A stretch of DNA of 23,397 bases from an uncultured Clostridia bacterium (GTDB lineage Bacteria > Bacillota > Clostridia > Tissierellales > Peptoniphilaceae), in contig CAMYBS010000018.1 of the NCBI GenBank assembly GCA_947254025.1, forward strand, positions 1-23,397, in the 5' to 3' direction. The translations under genes and the position numbers were made by a program. The notes beneath the pieces are model-generated. The model searched no databases, was not told the origin of the DNA, and saw only the letters and a program-made list of their open reading frames with translations. Below, piece after piece: positions 13,455 to 22,501 of the stretch. Within the stretch, counting starts at the first letter, position 1. The number at the start of each line of letters is the position of its first letter.

Positions 13455-14244
13455 TTTTATGAAAGCAGAATTTTTTAGAATTAGTAAAAGAAAGTACAAT
13501 GTGGGTCTATACATCTTCGGTTTTGTGATGTGTGCCTTTGTCTTATCCGTCTTCGCAGGATTTCAAAAGAGCAGATTTGCTGTAGACCCTGATCTTACAA
13601 TGATGTTCTTTACTTTAGGTCAAATAATGTCTATAGCATCCATACTAATACCTCTAATGGTGAACCTTACAGCGCTTGAACCATACGCATCGGGCGCCAT
13701 CAACAACAACTTAGCCCTTGGCCAATCAAGGATGAAGATTTACCTTTCAAATGCAATTATTTCCTTCCTATATATTTTAGTTTACATGATCATTATGTTA
13801 ACTATACTTATAGGAGGCGGCTCACTTGTCGCACATATCATGACCGCATCATTTGCAGATTCGATGAAGAACTTCCTTATAGGCTTTGCCTATCTACTAC
13901 CATGCCTATGGTTTTACGTGTCTATGGTCTTGTTCTTCCAAATACTTACAAGACACAGATCATCAGCCATCGCCATCTCTTACGTTGCGATGACTATCTT
14001 CCAACCAGTACTATATATAATATTAAATAAATTCGATTGGGATCTAAGTTTAATATTCTTAGCACCATCAAGAATTACTCAATCTATCGCTAAAATGATG
14101 GGTAGCTACGGACTTGACTTTTTACAAAAAAGTACTTACACAGAAAGAATTATGAACGTTAATACCTTGCTTTGCATCATGCTTGGCTGGATAGCTCTTG
14201 TTTGGGCTGGCATCTACTTTGTAGGTAGAAAAAGAGAATTTTAA
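13447..14244 (+). CDS. ABC-2 type permease, lantibiotic/bacitracin type
   Basis: 265 residues with six predicted membrane helices. It starts MFNFMKAEFFRISKRKYNVG, a short cytoplasmic amphipathic segment typical of these permeases, followed by helices near 20-38, 55-72, 95-118, 138-165, 175-194 and 235-256. It is the membrane partner of the ATPase upstream. GGAGG (13435-13439) lies ahead of ATG 13447. The end overlaps the kinase start by one base (TAATG), so all three genes are translated together. Confidence 0.87.
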   Translation: MFNFMKAEFFRISKRKYNVGLYIFGFVMCAFVLSVFAGFQKSRFAVDPDLTMMFFTLGQIMSIASILIPLMVNLTALEPYASGAINNNLALGQSRMKIYLSNAIISFLYILVYMIIMLTILIGGGSLVAHIMTASFADSMKNFLIGFAYLLPCLWFYVSMVLFFQILTRHRSSAIAISYVAMTIFQPVLYIILNKFDWDLSLIFLAPSRITQSIAKMMGSYGLDFLQKSTYTERIMNVNTLLCIMLGWIALVWAGIYFVGRKREF

Positions 14245-15197
14245 TGAAAAGGATATTTCCTGCCATAATTATAGCAGCGGCGCTAATTTTTTTAGTAGTC
14301 GCTCTTGGTTTAGATTTGATGACTGTGGTACTCATACTTTTAGCTCTTGTTGCATATCTTTCTTACACCATTTACAAGTCAAGAAAAGAGCTTAGGGAGT
14401 TTCGCGAAAATCTTGAGGACAAGGAAGCAAGCGAAATTAAGGTCGCTTTGCAAAGCTATTCTTACACGGGTGAATTGAATGAGATCTGCAAGATAATCGA
14501 AGCGATCATTGATTCGAAGAACACCATGGGTCAAAAGTACAACGCCTCGATCGAGAACCAAAACCTCATGATTACGAACATTTCGCACGATTTTAGAACT
14601 CCGCTTACATCCATCATGGGCTACATCGATGTCTACGAGAGGACTAGGGACGAGAAGTACCTTGAGATAATCAAGAAGAAGGCCGAGGAGCTAAAGGAAC
14701 TCATCGACGGTTTTTATGATTTTTCAAGGCTTGTGTCGAAGTCCTACAAGATTGACAAGAGGGTCTTTAATCTCGATGACTTTATCAAGGAAGAGATAGT
14801 GAACTACTACGACTACTACATTGCCAAAGACCAGATGATTGAAGTGAGCTTGGATAGAGTGAGATGCTTCCAAGATGAGAAGAATCTCAAGATAGTTGTC
14901 GACAATTTGATTTCAAATATGATGAAGTACTCCGAAGGCGCGGACAAGATTGAGCTAAAGCACAAAGATGGCTACTTCGAGCTGAAATTTTCTAATATTG
15001 CGCATATAGTAAGCGATGATAGTATAGAGAGAGTTTTCGAAAGGAACTACACTATAGATAAGTCGAAGAATGATGCGTCAAGCGGATTGGGGTTAAATAT
15101 AGTCGAAAATTTGTGTGAGCTGATGGGGCTGAATGCATCGGTTGAGTATAAAGACAATATTTTTGCAATTACAATTAAAGGTAAAGCACTTAACTAA
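14244..15197 (+). CDS. Sensor histidine kinase without adjacent response regulator
   Basis: 317 residues. Two N-terminal membrane helices (about 5-23 and 25-43) with almost no external loop mark an intramembrane-type sensor. The phosphoacceptor H115 is in NISHDFRTPLTSIMGYID. The ATP-binding parts are the N box VVDNLISNMMKYSEG and the G box SSGLGLNIVENL. The gene starts at ATG 14244, sharing a base with the permease stop. Kinases of this kind usually sense peptide antibiotics with help from the linked transporter. No response regulator gene occurs in this operon or its flanks, which is unusual. The only response regulator in the window, at 20222, has its own kinase. A strong terminator follows. 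Confidence 0.9.
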   Translation: MKRIFPAIIIAAALIFLVVALGLDLMTVVLILLALVAYLSYTIYKSRKELREFRENLEDKEASEIKVALQSYSYTGELNEICKIIEAIIDSKNTMGQKYNASIENQNLMITNISHDFRTPLTSIMGYIDVYERTRDEKYLEIIKKKAEELKELIDGFYDFSRLVSKSYKIDKRVFNLDDFIKEEIVNYYDYYIAKDQMIEVSLDRVRCFQDEKNLKIVVDNLISNMMKYSEGADKIELKHKDGYFELKFSNIAHIVSDDSIERVFERNYTIDKSKNDASSGLGLNIVENLCELMGLNASVEYKDNIFAITIKGKALN

Positions 15198-15226
15198 ATA
15201 AAAAATAAATTCATAATAAAACCACT

Positions 15227-15262
15227 GAAGCGATTGATTTAATTATCATCGCTTCTTTTTTT
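15227..15262 (+). terminator. Terminator of the ABC/kinase operon
   Basis: GAAGCGAT (15227-15234) pairs with ATCGCTTC (15248-15255), followed by seven T. Confidence 0.88.
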
Positions 15263-15322
15263 ATTATTCTTTACTATTTGCATTGAAAAATAAAAAATAT
15301 GTTTATATTTTCATTTGCTGGG

Positions 15323-15347
15323 TATAAATAAGTCAGAGATAGTCAAA
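15323..15347 (+). promoter_or_regulatory. -10 box and CtsR-like operator of the dnaJ/clpB unit
   Basis: TATAAA at 15323-15328 is the likely -10. AGTCAGA (15331-15337), GAT, AGTCAAA (15341-15347) follows, matching the CtsR heptad repeat (A/G)GTCAAA-NAN-(A/G)GTCAAA at 13 of 14 repeat positions. It overlaps the start of transcription, where CtsR would repress until heat stress. No -35 box is clear, and no CIRCE element is present. Confidence 0.65.
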
Positions 15348-15359
15348 GGAAGTGATATT

Positions 15360-16301
15360 ATGGAGTATAAAGATTACTATAAGATATTAGGTGTCGACAA
15401 AAAGGCCTCTGATGCTGAGATCAAGAAGGCTTTTAGGACGCTTGCCAAAAAGTATCACCCTGATTTGCATCAAGGTGACAAGGCGAACGAAGAAAAATTT
15501 AAGGAGATAAATGAGGCTTACGAGGTTTTATCTGATAAGGACAAGAGACAAAAGTATGACGCTTTCGGCTCTAACCACGACTTTAGAGGCGGCCAAAACT
15601 TTAACCCTAACGATTTTGGTTTTGGCGGCTTTGGAAATGCTGGTAACGGCGGCACTTATTACAGATACGAAACTGATGGCTCTGGTGGAGACTTCTCTGA
15701 CTTCTTTAATATGTTCTTTGGTGGACAAGGTGCTAGCACTAGAAGCAGCAGAAGCTCAGCAGGCTTTAATATAAATGATATATTTAGAGGCAGAGCAAAG
15801 AAAGAGAGACAAAGGTACAATACTGAGCTATACATCACTCTCGATGAAGCATACAAGGGCTCTAGAAGGTCTGTCTCACTAAACATTGACGGCAAGAACA
15901 TAAGCGTAAATCTAAACATACCAAAGGGCATTACCGCTGGCAAGTCCATAAAAGTGGCGGGCGAAAAATGGGGCGTAAGTGGCGACATCTATTTCAAAAT
16001 TCAATTCTTGAAGGACAGCCGCTACGAGCTTGACGGCCTCGACATCAAAACTAGCGTGGGCGTCTACCCTTGGGGCGCGTACTTCGGCTGCGAAAGAGTG
16101 GTTGAAGTCTTTGACAAGAAGATCAAGATCAAGGTGCCAAAGGGCTACGACACTACTAAGCTTATGAGGATCAGGGGCAAGGGCTTTACTGATATGAAGG
16201 GCATGGCAGGTGACCTTTACATCAGATTTAACATGGTGAACCCAAAACTTGATGAGGAAAGCGAAAAATTATACAGAGACTTAGAAGAAAAATATAAATA
16301 A
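15360..16301 (+). CDS. DnaJ-like co-chaperone (type II, no zinc finger)
   Basis: 313 residues. J domain at 1-70 with HPD at 33-35, which activates DnaK ATPase. A Gly/Phe-rich region follows (about 75-135, [13 protein letters not shown]), then a C-terminal substrate-binding double-beta region. The four CxxCxGxG motifs of classical DnaJ are absent, so this is a CbpA/DjlA-like type II protein rather than the main DnaJ. It delivers aggregated substrates to DnaK, and its position just before clpB suggests joint disaggregation work. AAAGGAAG overlaps the CtsR-like box. clpB begins 20 bases after its stop, so the two form one operon. A CtsR-like box sits over the start of transcription. Confidence 0.87.
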   Translation: MEYKDYYKILGVDKKASDAEIKKAFRTLAKKYHPDLHQGDKANEEKFKEINEAYEVLSDKDKRQKYDAFGSNHDFRGGQNFNPNDFGFGGFGNAGNGGTYYRYETDGSGGDFSDFFNMFFGGQGASTRSSRSSAGFNINDIFRGRAKKERQRYNTELYITLDEAYKGSRRSVSLNIDGKNISVNLNIPKGITAGKSIKVAGEKWGVSGDIYFKIQFLKDSRYELDGLDIKTSVGVYPWGAYFGCERVVEVFDKKIKIKVPKGYDTTKLMRIRGKGFTDMKGMAGDLYIRFNMVNPKLDEESEKLYRDLEEKYK

Positions 16302-16321
16302 ATATAATAGAAGGTGATATT

Positions 16322-18901
16322 ATGAACATGGATAAATTAACGAAAAAAACTATTGAGGCGATAAATAATTCGAATGAGGCTGCGAGGTCACTCGGCAATC
16401 CTGAGATAAGACCTGCGCACCTACTAAAGGCACTACTTGAAGACAAGGAAGGCCTGATCAGAACTACGATTGAGGCTATGGGTGTAAATGTGGACGGCAT
16501 GCTAATGGATGTGGACGCGATCATAAACAATTTCCCTAAGCAAAGCGGCGCAAACATTTATACATCGGCTGAATACAACAAAGTTTTGGAACTAGCAGAA
16601 AATGAGATGAAAAACTTTCAAGATGAGTACCTAAGCGTTGAACATCTATTCTTAGGTATTATGGAAGTGAAAAATGCTAACATCGATGCCATTTTCAAGA
16701 AATACAATATCTCGAGAGCGGCATTCTTAGATACTTTGAAGGGCTTTCGTGGTAATCAAAATGTAACAAGCGATAACCCTGAGATGCGTTATCAAGCGCT
16801 TGAAAAATACGGCAGAGACCTTGTGGAATACGCAAGGAAGGGCAATATGGACCCAATTATAGGCCGTGACGATGAGATCAGAAACGTTCTTATGATTCTT
16901 TCGAGAAGAACAAAGAACAATCCTTGTTTAATCGGTGACCCAGGTGTTGGTAAGACAGCCATAGTCGAAGGCTTAGCACAAAGGATAGTTAAGGGCGACG
17001 TGCCAGAAAATTTGAAAGACAAGACAATTTTCGAGCTTGACATGGGCGCTCTTATCGCTGGAGCTAAGTACAGAGGCGAGTTTGAAGAGAGACTTAAGGC
17101 TGTATTAAAAGAAGTCGAAAAATCTGAAGGCAAGATAATATTATTCATAGATGAAATTCACAACATCGTCGGAGCAGGCAGAACTGAAGGCTCTATGGAC
17201 GCTGGGAACCTTCTAAAACCACTACTTGCAAGAGGCGTCTTAAGAACTATCGGTGCGACAACCATTGACGAATACAGAAAATACATCGAAAAAGACAAGG
17301 CACTTGAAAGAAGATTCCAAAAAGTTATGGTCACTGAACCATCGGTTGAAGACACCATCTCCATCTTGAGAGGTTTAAAGGAAAAGTACGAGGTTTATCA
17401 CGGAATCAGAATTTCTGACCCCGCTGTTATAGCTGCTGCGGTACTATCAGACAGATACATCACCTACAGATATTTGCCAGACAAGGCCATCGACCTAATG
17501 GATGAGGCATCGGCGATGATTAGAACTGAGATTGACTCGATGCCAGAAGAGCTTGACTCGAAGAGAAGGCTAATTATGCAGCTTGAGATCGAGAGAGAGG
17601 CTCTTAAGAAAGAGGACGACGAGCGCAGCATGAAGAGACTTGAAGAGCTTAACAAGGATTTGCAAGCGCTTCAAGAGGAATACGACATTAGTCTAAAGAA
17701 ATGGCAAGAGGAAAAAGACAGGATAGAGGACGTTAAAGAGCTTAAGAAAAAGATAGATGAGACAAAATACGAGATAGAAAAAGCTCAAAGAGAATACAAT
17801 TTGGAAAAACTTTCCGAGCTTAAATATGGTACCTTAGCAAAACTTGAGGCAGAACTTAAGGAAAAGAACGAAAATGTCAATGAAAAGCAAAAGTATCTAA
17901 AGCTTGAAGTTACTGAAAACGAGATCAGAGACGTTGTATCGAAGTGGACTGGCATACCTGTTTCTAAGCTTGAAGAGAGCGAAAAAGAAAAACTACTAAA
18001 ACTTGACGAGATACTTCATCAAAGAGTAGTCGGTCAAGATGAGGCGATAGAAGCTGTATCGAACGCCATCATCAGAAATAGAGCGGGACTATCCGATCCG
18101 AACAGACCTATCGGCTCCTTCATCTTCCTAGGACCAACTGGCGTAGGTAAGACAGAATTAACAAAGGCTTTGACACAAGACCTATTTGACGATGAAAAAA
18201 ATATGATTCGTATCGATATGAGCGAGTACATGGAAAAATTCGCTGTATCTAGGCTAATAGGCGCACCTCCAGGATACGTTGGCTACGAAGAAGGCGGCGA
18301 ACTTACTGAAAAAGTAAGAAGAAAACCATATTCGGTAGTATTATTTGACGAGATAGAAAAGGCGCACCCAGATGTGTTCAACATACTACTACAAGTCTTG
18401 GACGATGGTAGACTTACTGACAATCAAGGCAGAACAATCGATTTCAAGAACACCATCATCATCATGACAAGCAATATCGGCTCGCCAGACATACTTGAAG
18501 GCATTAGCGAAGACGGCAAGATTACAGACGAGACAAGAGAAAAAGTTAATGACGAGATGAAGGCCGCATTCAGACCAGAATTTTTAAACAGAATCGACGA
18601 GATCGTTATGTTTAAGCCGCTTATGAAGGCAGAAATCTTTGACATCATCGAAAAAGAAGTCGACAAGATCAGAGTTAAACTTGAAGCAAGATCCATCACT
18701 TTGACTATATCAGAGGCTTTGAAGGAATACATCCTTAAAGAAAGCTACTCATCAGCCTTCGGCGCAAGACCAGTTAAGAGATTCATTCAAAGAACAGTTG
18801 AGACAAAGCTTTCTAGAATGATTATAGCTGGCGAAGTACTTGACGGCGAAAACATCACTATGGATTACGACGGCAAAGAGATAAAGTGCAAGAAAAATTA
18901 A
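16322..18901 (+). CDS. clpB: ClpB protein disaggregase
   Basis: 859 residues, the full ClpB length. The N-terminal Clp_N double repeat (about 1-145) is followed by NBD1 with Walker A GDPGVGKT (about 205-212) and Walker B LFIDEIH near 274-280. The Glu/Lys-rich coiled-coil M domain lies at about 400-520; its presence separates ClpB from ClpA/ClpC. NBD2 has Walker A GPTGVGKT (about 604-611) and Walker [10 protein letters not shown]. No ClpP-binding tripeptide is evident, consistent with disaggregation rather than degradation. It threads aggregated proteins in a hexamer with DnaK and the J-protein upstream. AAGGTG near 16311-16316 is the ribosome binding site. Regulation is probably CtsR repression at 15331-15347. 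Confidence 0.96.
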   Translation: MNMDKLTKKTIEAINNSNEAARSLGNPEIRPAHLLKALLEDKEGLIRTTIEAMGVNVDGMLMDVDAIINNFPKQSGANIYTSAEYNKVLELAENEMKNFQDEYLSVEHLFLGIMEVKNANIDAIFKKYNISRAAFLDTLKGFRGNQNVTSDNPEMRYQALEKYGRDLVEYARKGNMDPIIGRDDEIRNVLMILSRRTKNNPCLIGDPGVGKTAIVEGLAQRIVKGDVPENLKDKTIFELDMGALIAGAKYRGEFEERLKAVLKEVEKSEGKIILFIDEIHNIVGAGRTEGSMDAGNLLKPLLARGVLRTIGATTIDEYRKYIEKDKALERRFQKVMVTEPSVEDTISILRGLKEKYEVYHGIRISDPAVIAAAVLSDRYITYRYLPDKAIDLMDEASAMIRTEIDSMPEELDSKRRLIMQLEIEREALKKEDDERSMKRLEELNKDLQALQEEYDISLKKWQEEKDRIEDVKELKKKIDETKYEIEKAQREYNLEKLSELKYGTLAKLEAELKEKNENVNEKQKYLKLEVTENEIRDVVSKWTGIPVSKLEESEKEKLLKLDEILHQRVVGQDEAIEAVSNAIIRNRAGLSDPNRPIGSFIFLGPTGVGKTELTKALTQDLFDDEKNMIRIDMSEYMEKFAVSRLIGAPPGYVGYEEGGELTEKVRRKPYSVVLFDEIEKAHPDVFNILLQVLDDGRLTDNQGRTIDFKNTIIIMTSNIGSPDILEGISEDGKITDETREKVNDEMKAAFRPEFLNRIDEIVMFKPLMKAEIFDIIEKEVDKIRVKLEARSITLTISEALKEYILKESYSSAFGARPVKRFIQRTVETKLSRMIIAGEVLDGENITMDYDGKEIKCKKN

Positions 18902-18913
18902 TATAGACGAAAG

Positions 18914-18940
18914 AGCTTCTACTACGGTAGGAGCTTTTTT
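18914..18940 (+). terminator. Terminator after clpB
   Basis: AGCTTCTAC (18914-18922) pairs with GTAGGAGCT (18927-18935), one G-U pair, 4-base loop, followed by a T-run to 18940. Confidence 0.87.
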
Positions 18941-19001
18941 ATGCCGCAATATGTATATTGACAAAGGAAGAGAATTGTAATACATAAATTCGTCTATATC
19001 C

Positions 19002-19030
19002 TTGACAATTAAGTTTCGTTGTGCTACAAT
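19002..19030 (+). promoter_or_regulatory. Promoter of the TPP riboswitch/thiT transcript
   Basis: TTGACA (19002-19007), a 17-base spacer, and TACAAT (19025-19030). Transcription would begin near 19037, about 20 bases before the aptamer. This is the strongest promoter in the window. A further TTGACA...TACATA pair with 17-base spacing at 18958-18986 could be a second one. Confidence 0.85.
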
Positions 19031-19055
19031 CATCATTGTAATAATTAATATTTTA

Positions 19056-19167
19056 TCACTAGGGGAGCCATTGGCTGAGAGATTTATCGACCCTTACGAC
19101 CTGATCTGGTTAGTACCAGCGTAGGCAAGTGGAGTAACTCCTAGTGACATCATTAGGAGGTTTTTTT
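19056..19167 (+). promoter_or_regulatory. TPP riboswitch controlling thiT
   Basis: The aptamer shows GGGGAGCC (19062-19069), GGCTGAGAG (19073-19081), ACCCTT, then CCTGATCTGGTTAGTACCAG and GCGTAGGCAAGTGG, the standard THI-box order. P1 is CACT (19057-19060) with AGTG (19128-19131). The expression platform folds two ways. TCACTAGG (19056-19063) can pair with CCTAGTGA (19140-19147). Or CTCCTAGTG (19138-19146) pairs with CATTAGGAG (19151-19159), followed by G and seven T. The second hairpin is a terminator and hides the thiT ribosome binding site TAGGAGG (19154-19160). TPP stabilises P1, which frees the second hairpin to form, so expression would be off when TPP is plentiful. Confidence 0.92.
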
Positions 19168-19719
19168 ATGAAAAAATTTAGCACAAAAGTATTGACAGAA
19201 GCGGCAGTTATGATCGCCATGTCCATAGTACTTGGCAGATTTAAGATTTTTGAAATGCCACAAGGCGGCTCAATCACTCTTGGACAAATGATACCACTTT
19301 TATTCTTCGCAATAAGACACGGTGCTGGCTACGGCATCATCGTTGGCGCAGTATATGGCGTTTTAGATATGATACTAGGCGGCTATGTAGTAACACCATT
19401 CCAAGCTATACTTGACTACCCACTAGCCTTCGGACTACTTGGACTTGCAGGCTGCTTCTCTAAACAAATTGTTAAAGAAGGAAAATCATTCTACGTACCG
19501 GTTGCAGTTATCATTGCAGTACTAGGTAGATTCATCTGCCACGTTGCATCCGGCTACATCTTCTTCGCAGAGTATGCAGAAGGATCAGGCCACGGTCCAC
19601 TTATGTACTCAGTTATATACAACGGCTCATTCTTAGGAGTGGAAGCGGCAATTGCTTTTGTAATTATATTGATCTTGGCTAAAAATGTTCTTTTATACGG
19701 ATTGGATAAAAGCAAATAG
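19168..19719 (+). CDS. thiT: ThiT, thiamine-specific ECF S-component
   Basis: 183 residues, about six membrane helices. Recognisable ThiT signatures are FEMPQGGSITLGQMIPLL (about 25-42), GYGIIVGAVYGVLDMILGG, FQAILDYPLAFGLLGLAG, GRFICHVASGYIFF and MYSVIYNGSFL. It captures thiamine with high affinity and hands it to the shared ECF energising module (EcfA/A'/T), not encoded here. ATG 19168 is used because AGGAGG (19155-19160) is 7 bases upstream; a GTG at 19144 lies within the riboswitch and is rejected. Control by the TPP riboswitch confirms the substrate class. Single-gene transcript, ended by the terminator at 19755-19788. Confidence 0.94.
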   Translation: MKKFSTKVLTEAAVMIAMSIVLGRFKIFEMPQGGSITLGQMIPLLFFAIRHGAGYGIIVGAVYGVLDMILGGYVVTPFQAILDYPLAFGLLGLAGCFSKQIVKEGKSFYVPVAVIIAVLGRFICHVASGYIFFAEYAEGSGHGPLMYSVIYNGSFLGVEAAIAFVIILILAKNVLLYGLDKSK

Positions 19720-19754
19720 TTTATTCTTGTAAAAATTATATATCTTTTGCATTG

Positions 19755-19788
19755 GCTACTATGGATGTTATATCTATAGTAGCTTTTT
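19755..19788 (+). terminator. Terminator after thiT
   Basis: GCTACTAT (19755-19762) pairs with ATAGTAGC (19776-19783), followed by TTTTT. Confidence 0.88.
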
Positions 19789-20221
19789 CCTTTTATGATT
19801 TTGCGTTCAAATGCGCCCGTAGAAGCTTTTTGAGTACTTAAGACAATTCTTTCAATGCAGACCTGTAAAGAGAAATCACCCTCTACTAGTCCTAGGACAA
19901 AAATGGTGCTTTTGATTAGAAAAAGATGGAAATATATCCGTCTTTAGAAATTTGTAATGATTAAATTGTAAAATGTGATATAATGATATATAGAATGATT
20001 ATACAAAGCTAAATAACATAAAGCCATATACACAAAATCACGAACCACTGTAAGATAGATAAGATGAAAATGTGAGTATGAAAATACTGGGTAGAATTTG
20101 TAGGTATTTTAAATGTGATATATCGGATATATCGGATATATTGGAGTATAGAAGTGAAAACTTACATAAGAATTCGATACTTGTTTGTAATTATGGAATT
20201 TAATTAATGGCGGTAGAAACT
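19789..20221. other. Gap with a possible promoter, no gene seen
   Basis: No coding sequence is evident. TGATATAAT at 19976-19984 is a good extended -10 element with no strong -35; it would give the response regulator a leader of about 230 bases. AAAATAC and GTATTTT in 20083-20113 can form a 7-bp stem. Some older gene remnant in 19800-19940 is possible, but nothing is recognisable. Confidence 0.4.
20117..20143. repeat. Three tandem 9-bp repeats
   Basis: GATATATCG, GATATATCG and GATATATTG in direct succession. Each core GATATATC is itself palindromic. It lies about 80 bases before the response regulator start and could be a binding site or simple slippage. Confidence 0.6.
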
Positions 20222-20875
20222 ATGAAAAAAATTTTAATAATTGAAGATGATAAAAATTTAAATAAAGGACTTTCTATAGCTTTAAATAAAGATTATGAGG
20301 TTTTATCTGTAAGCACAATTAGTGAAGCAAAAAACTTTATTGATAAAGCTGACTTACTTTTACTTGACATGAATTTGCCGGATGGAGATGGGCTTGAAAT
20401 AATAAAATATACTAGACAATCTTCAGCAATTCCCATTATAGTTTTATCTGCTATAGATCTTGAGGCATATATAATTTCTGCTATAAATTTAGGGGCAGAC
20501 GACTATTTAACAAAACCCTTTTCTTTAGGAATCTTAGAAGCAAAGATAAATAGGGCTTTTGAAAAAATATCACCTAGCGATTTAAATATTTATAATAAAA
20601 ATGGTCTAGACTTTAATTTCAATGAAAATACTTTCTTTGTGGATAATAAAAATATAGATCTCACAAGGACAGAGACAAAAATTCTATATTACCTGATAAA
20701 AAATAAGTCTCAAGTTATTACTAAAGAATTACTATTTGATTTTATTTGGGGATTAGATGATGAATTTATAGACCAGAATACTCTTAGTGTCAACATTTCT
20801 AGAATAAGAAATAAATTAAAACCCTATGACCCAATAGAAACAGTCTTTGGAGTTGGATATAAATGGAATTTTTAA
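20222..20875 (+). CDS. OmpR-family response regulator
   Basis: 217 residues. The receiver domain (1-115) has the acidic pair ED at 8-9, phosphoacceptor D49 (LLLLDMNLPDGDG) and the conserved Lys in YLTKPF. The C-terminal winged helix (about 125-217) has LTRTETKILYYLIKNKSQVI and NISRIRNKL, then GVGYKW. It is the partner of the kinase that overlaps it by 13 bases. Targets are probably the direct repeats ahead of the ABC genes at 21758-21786. ATG 20222 gives the canonical MKKILIIEDD start; ATG 20207 would add five residues, and neither has a strong ribosome binding site. Confidence 0.92.
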   Translation: MKKILIIEDDKNLNKGLSIALNKDYEVLSVSTISEAKNFIDKADLLLLDMNLPDGDGLEIIKYTRQSSAIPIIVLSAIDLEAYIISAINLGADDYLTKPFSLGILEAKINRAFEKISPSDLNIYNKNGLDFNFNENTFFVDNKNIDLTRTETKILYYLIKNKSQVITKELLFDFIWGLDDEFIDQNTLSVNISRIRNKLKPYDPIETVFGVGYKWNF

Positions 20876-21735
20876 TAGGTATTCTAGTAATTTTAATTGG
20901 AATTCTTTTATATAAATATATTGTCTTGAGAAATGAAATGAGTGAGCTCTCAGACTATATTGATAAGGCTTTGGATGGAAATTTAGAAATTACAGAATTT
21001 GATGAAAAGGAATTATCTAAAATAAAATCAAAACTCATTAAGTTTTTGTATGCCAGCCAAGTAAAAGAAGCGAAAATAAATACAGAAAAAAGTAAAACAA
21101 AAGATTTAATAGCAGATATATCACACCAAACCAAGACACCCATTACCAACCTTTCTTTATACATTAGTCTTTTAGAAGATGATCCGAAAGATGAGTATAT
21201 TGAAATTATAAAGTATGAACTTAATAAACTAGAATTTTTAATTCAAAACCTAGTAAAATCTTCTAGGCTCGAATCCGATATTATTTCCTTACAAAAACAT
21301 CAAGCAAATTTAAAAGACATAGTAGAAGATGTTTTGAGAGAATTTAAAGTAATATTAGATGAAAAATGTATAAGCATAAATTTAAAAGACGAAGACTTAA
21401 TTTTCAATTTGGACGAAAGATGGCTTAAAGAAGCCATTCATAATCTAGTAGATAATGCGATAAAATACTCGCCAAATGGTTCTACAATTAATATTTCAGT
21501 TTATAAATCTTACCTAAACTATAATCTAGACATAGAAAATGAGTGCAAAGACCTATCAGAAGAAACTTTGCCAAAGATATTTGAAAGATTTTATAGAGGA
21601 AAAAATTCAGTTTCAAAGGACGGTTTGGGTTTAGGTCTTTTTATAGCCAGAGAAATTATAGAAAAGCATGGCGGAAATATAAGAGCGTCTTTGGATAATA
21701 ATAGAATAAAATTTTCAGTAGACTTCCCCTTGTGA
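20863..21735 (+). CDS. VncS-like sensor histidine kinase
   Basis: 290 residues. A single N-terminal membrane helix (about 3-21) and a short linker precede the H box DISHQTKTPITNLSLYI, with H88. The HQTKTP variant is typical of the VncS-type kinases that control Vex-like ABC transporters. The ATP domain has HNLVDNAIKYSPNG, IFERFYRG and DGLGLGLFIAREI. No extracellular domain is visible, so the signal is probably perceived with the transporter encoded downstream. The start lies inside the response regulator gene (13-base overlap), and the stop codon sits in the loop of a terminator hairpin. Confidence 0.92.
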   Translation: MEFLIGILVILIGILLYKYIVLRNEMSELSDYIDKALDGNLEITEFDEKELSKIKSKLIKFLYASQVKEAKINTEKSKTKDLIADISHQTKTPITNLSLYISLLEDDPKDEYIEIIKYELNKLEFLIQNLVKSSRLESDIISLQKHQANLKDIVEDVLREFKVILDEKCISINLKDEDLIFNLDERWLKEAIHNLVDNAIKYSPNGSTINISVYKSYLNYNLDIENECKDLSEETLPKIFERFYRGKNSVSKDGLGLGLFIAREIIEKHGGNIRASLDNNRIKFSVDFPL

Positions 21736-21747
21736 GAAGTCTTTTTT
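21720..21747 (+). terminator. Terminator overlapping the kinase stop codon
   Basis: AGACTTC (21720-21726) pairs with GAAGTCT (21736-21742), TTTTTT follows. The TGA stop (21733-21735) is in the loop. It separates the two-component genes from the transporter genes. Confidence 0.8.
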
Positions 21748-21757
21748 CTTACAAAAC

Positions 21758-21802
21758 TGTAAGAAGTCTTGTAAGTACTTTGTAAGATATGAGTGTTATA
21801 TT
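21758..21802 (+). promoter_or_regulatory. Regulated promoter of the ABC genes with three TGTAAG repeats
   Basis: TGTAAG at 21758-21763, 21770-21775 and 21781-21786, steps of 12 and 11 bases. An extended -10, TGTTATATT (21794-21802), follows with no -35 at the right place. The spacing suits tandem binding by the OmpR-type regulator at 20222. TTACAAAACTGTAAG (21749-21763) also makes a short palindrome-like pair. The regulator link is inference. Confidence 0.6.
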
Positions 21803-21823
21803 AAATGTAAAGAGGTGATAGAT

Positions 21824-22501
21824 ATGTTAAAAGTAGAAAATTTAAAAAGATATTATAAAACAAATGACGTGGAAGTAAGAGCTCTTGATGGAGTATCTTT
21901 CGATGTGGAAAAAGGAGAATTTATTTCTATAATTGGAGCATCTGGATCTGGTAAATCAACCCTATTACATTTATTAGGAGGACTTGATTATCCTACAAGC
22001 GGAAAAGTTTTAATTGATGATACCGACATTTATGCATTGAAAGATGATGAGAGAACTATTTTTAGAAGAAGAAATATTGGTTTTGTCTTTCAAGCATATA
22101 ACCTTTTGCCCATGCTAAATGTATATGAGAATATAATTATTCCCTTTGGTCTTGATGGAGACAAAGTAGATAAGAAATATGTTGATTCCGTAATAGACAT
22201 TCTAGAAATAAGTGATCAAAAAAATAAAATGCCTAATGAATTATCTGGTGGACAGCAACAAAGAGTTGCCATAGCAAGAGCCTTGGTTACCAAACCATCT
22301 TTAATTCTAGCTGATGAGCCCACAGGTAATTTGGATTCAAAATCATCTTCTCAAGTTGTTTACTTACTAAAAAAGATTAATAAAGAGCTTGGAAATACTA
22401 TTCTTATGATTACTCACGATGATGCCGTCGCTCAAGCTGCAGAAAAAACTCTAAGAATAGAAGATGGAAGGCTGGTGGAAAATAATGAAAGTCAAAAATA
22501 A
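21824..22501 (+). CDS. MacB/Vex-type ABC transporter ATPase
   Basis: 225 residues. Walker [10 protein letters not shown] at 38-46, Q loop [17 protein letters not shown], signature LSGGQQQR at 140-147, Walker [14 protein letters not shown] near 160-172, and switch His in [12 protein letters not shown]. This is the short ATPase that works with an FtsX-like permease, probably for peptide antibiotic defence. ATG 21824 is preceded by AGAGGTG (21810-21816) at 7 bases; the GTG at 21815 overlaps the binding site. The permease gene begins 17 bases before the end of this one. Expression is likely controlled by the two-component pair just upstream. Confidence 0.93.
   Translation: MLKVENLKRYYKTNDVEVRALDGVSFDVEKGEFISIIGASGSGKSTLLHLLGGLDYPTSGKVLIDDTDIYALKDDERTIFRRRNIGFVFQAYNLLPMLNVYENIIIPFGLDGDKVDKKYVDSVIDILEISDQKNKMPNELSGGQQQRVAIARALVTKPSLILADEPTGNLDSKSSSQVVYLLKKINKELGNTILMITHDDAVAQAAEKTLRIEDGRLVENNESQK

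Noticed and set aside
15198..15359. CIRCE element before the dnaJ-like gene
   Set aside because: No TTAGCACTC/GAGTGCTAA pair is present; the CtsR-like box fits better.
20222..20875. Response regulator as the missing partner of the kinase at 14244
   Set aside because: It overlaps its own kinase gene at 20863, and the repeat motif near its ABC genes (TGTAAG) differs from that before 12537 (TTAAG).
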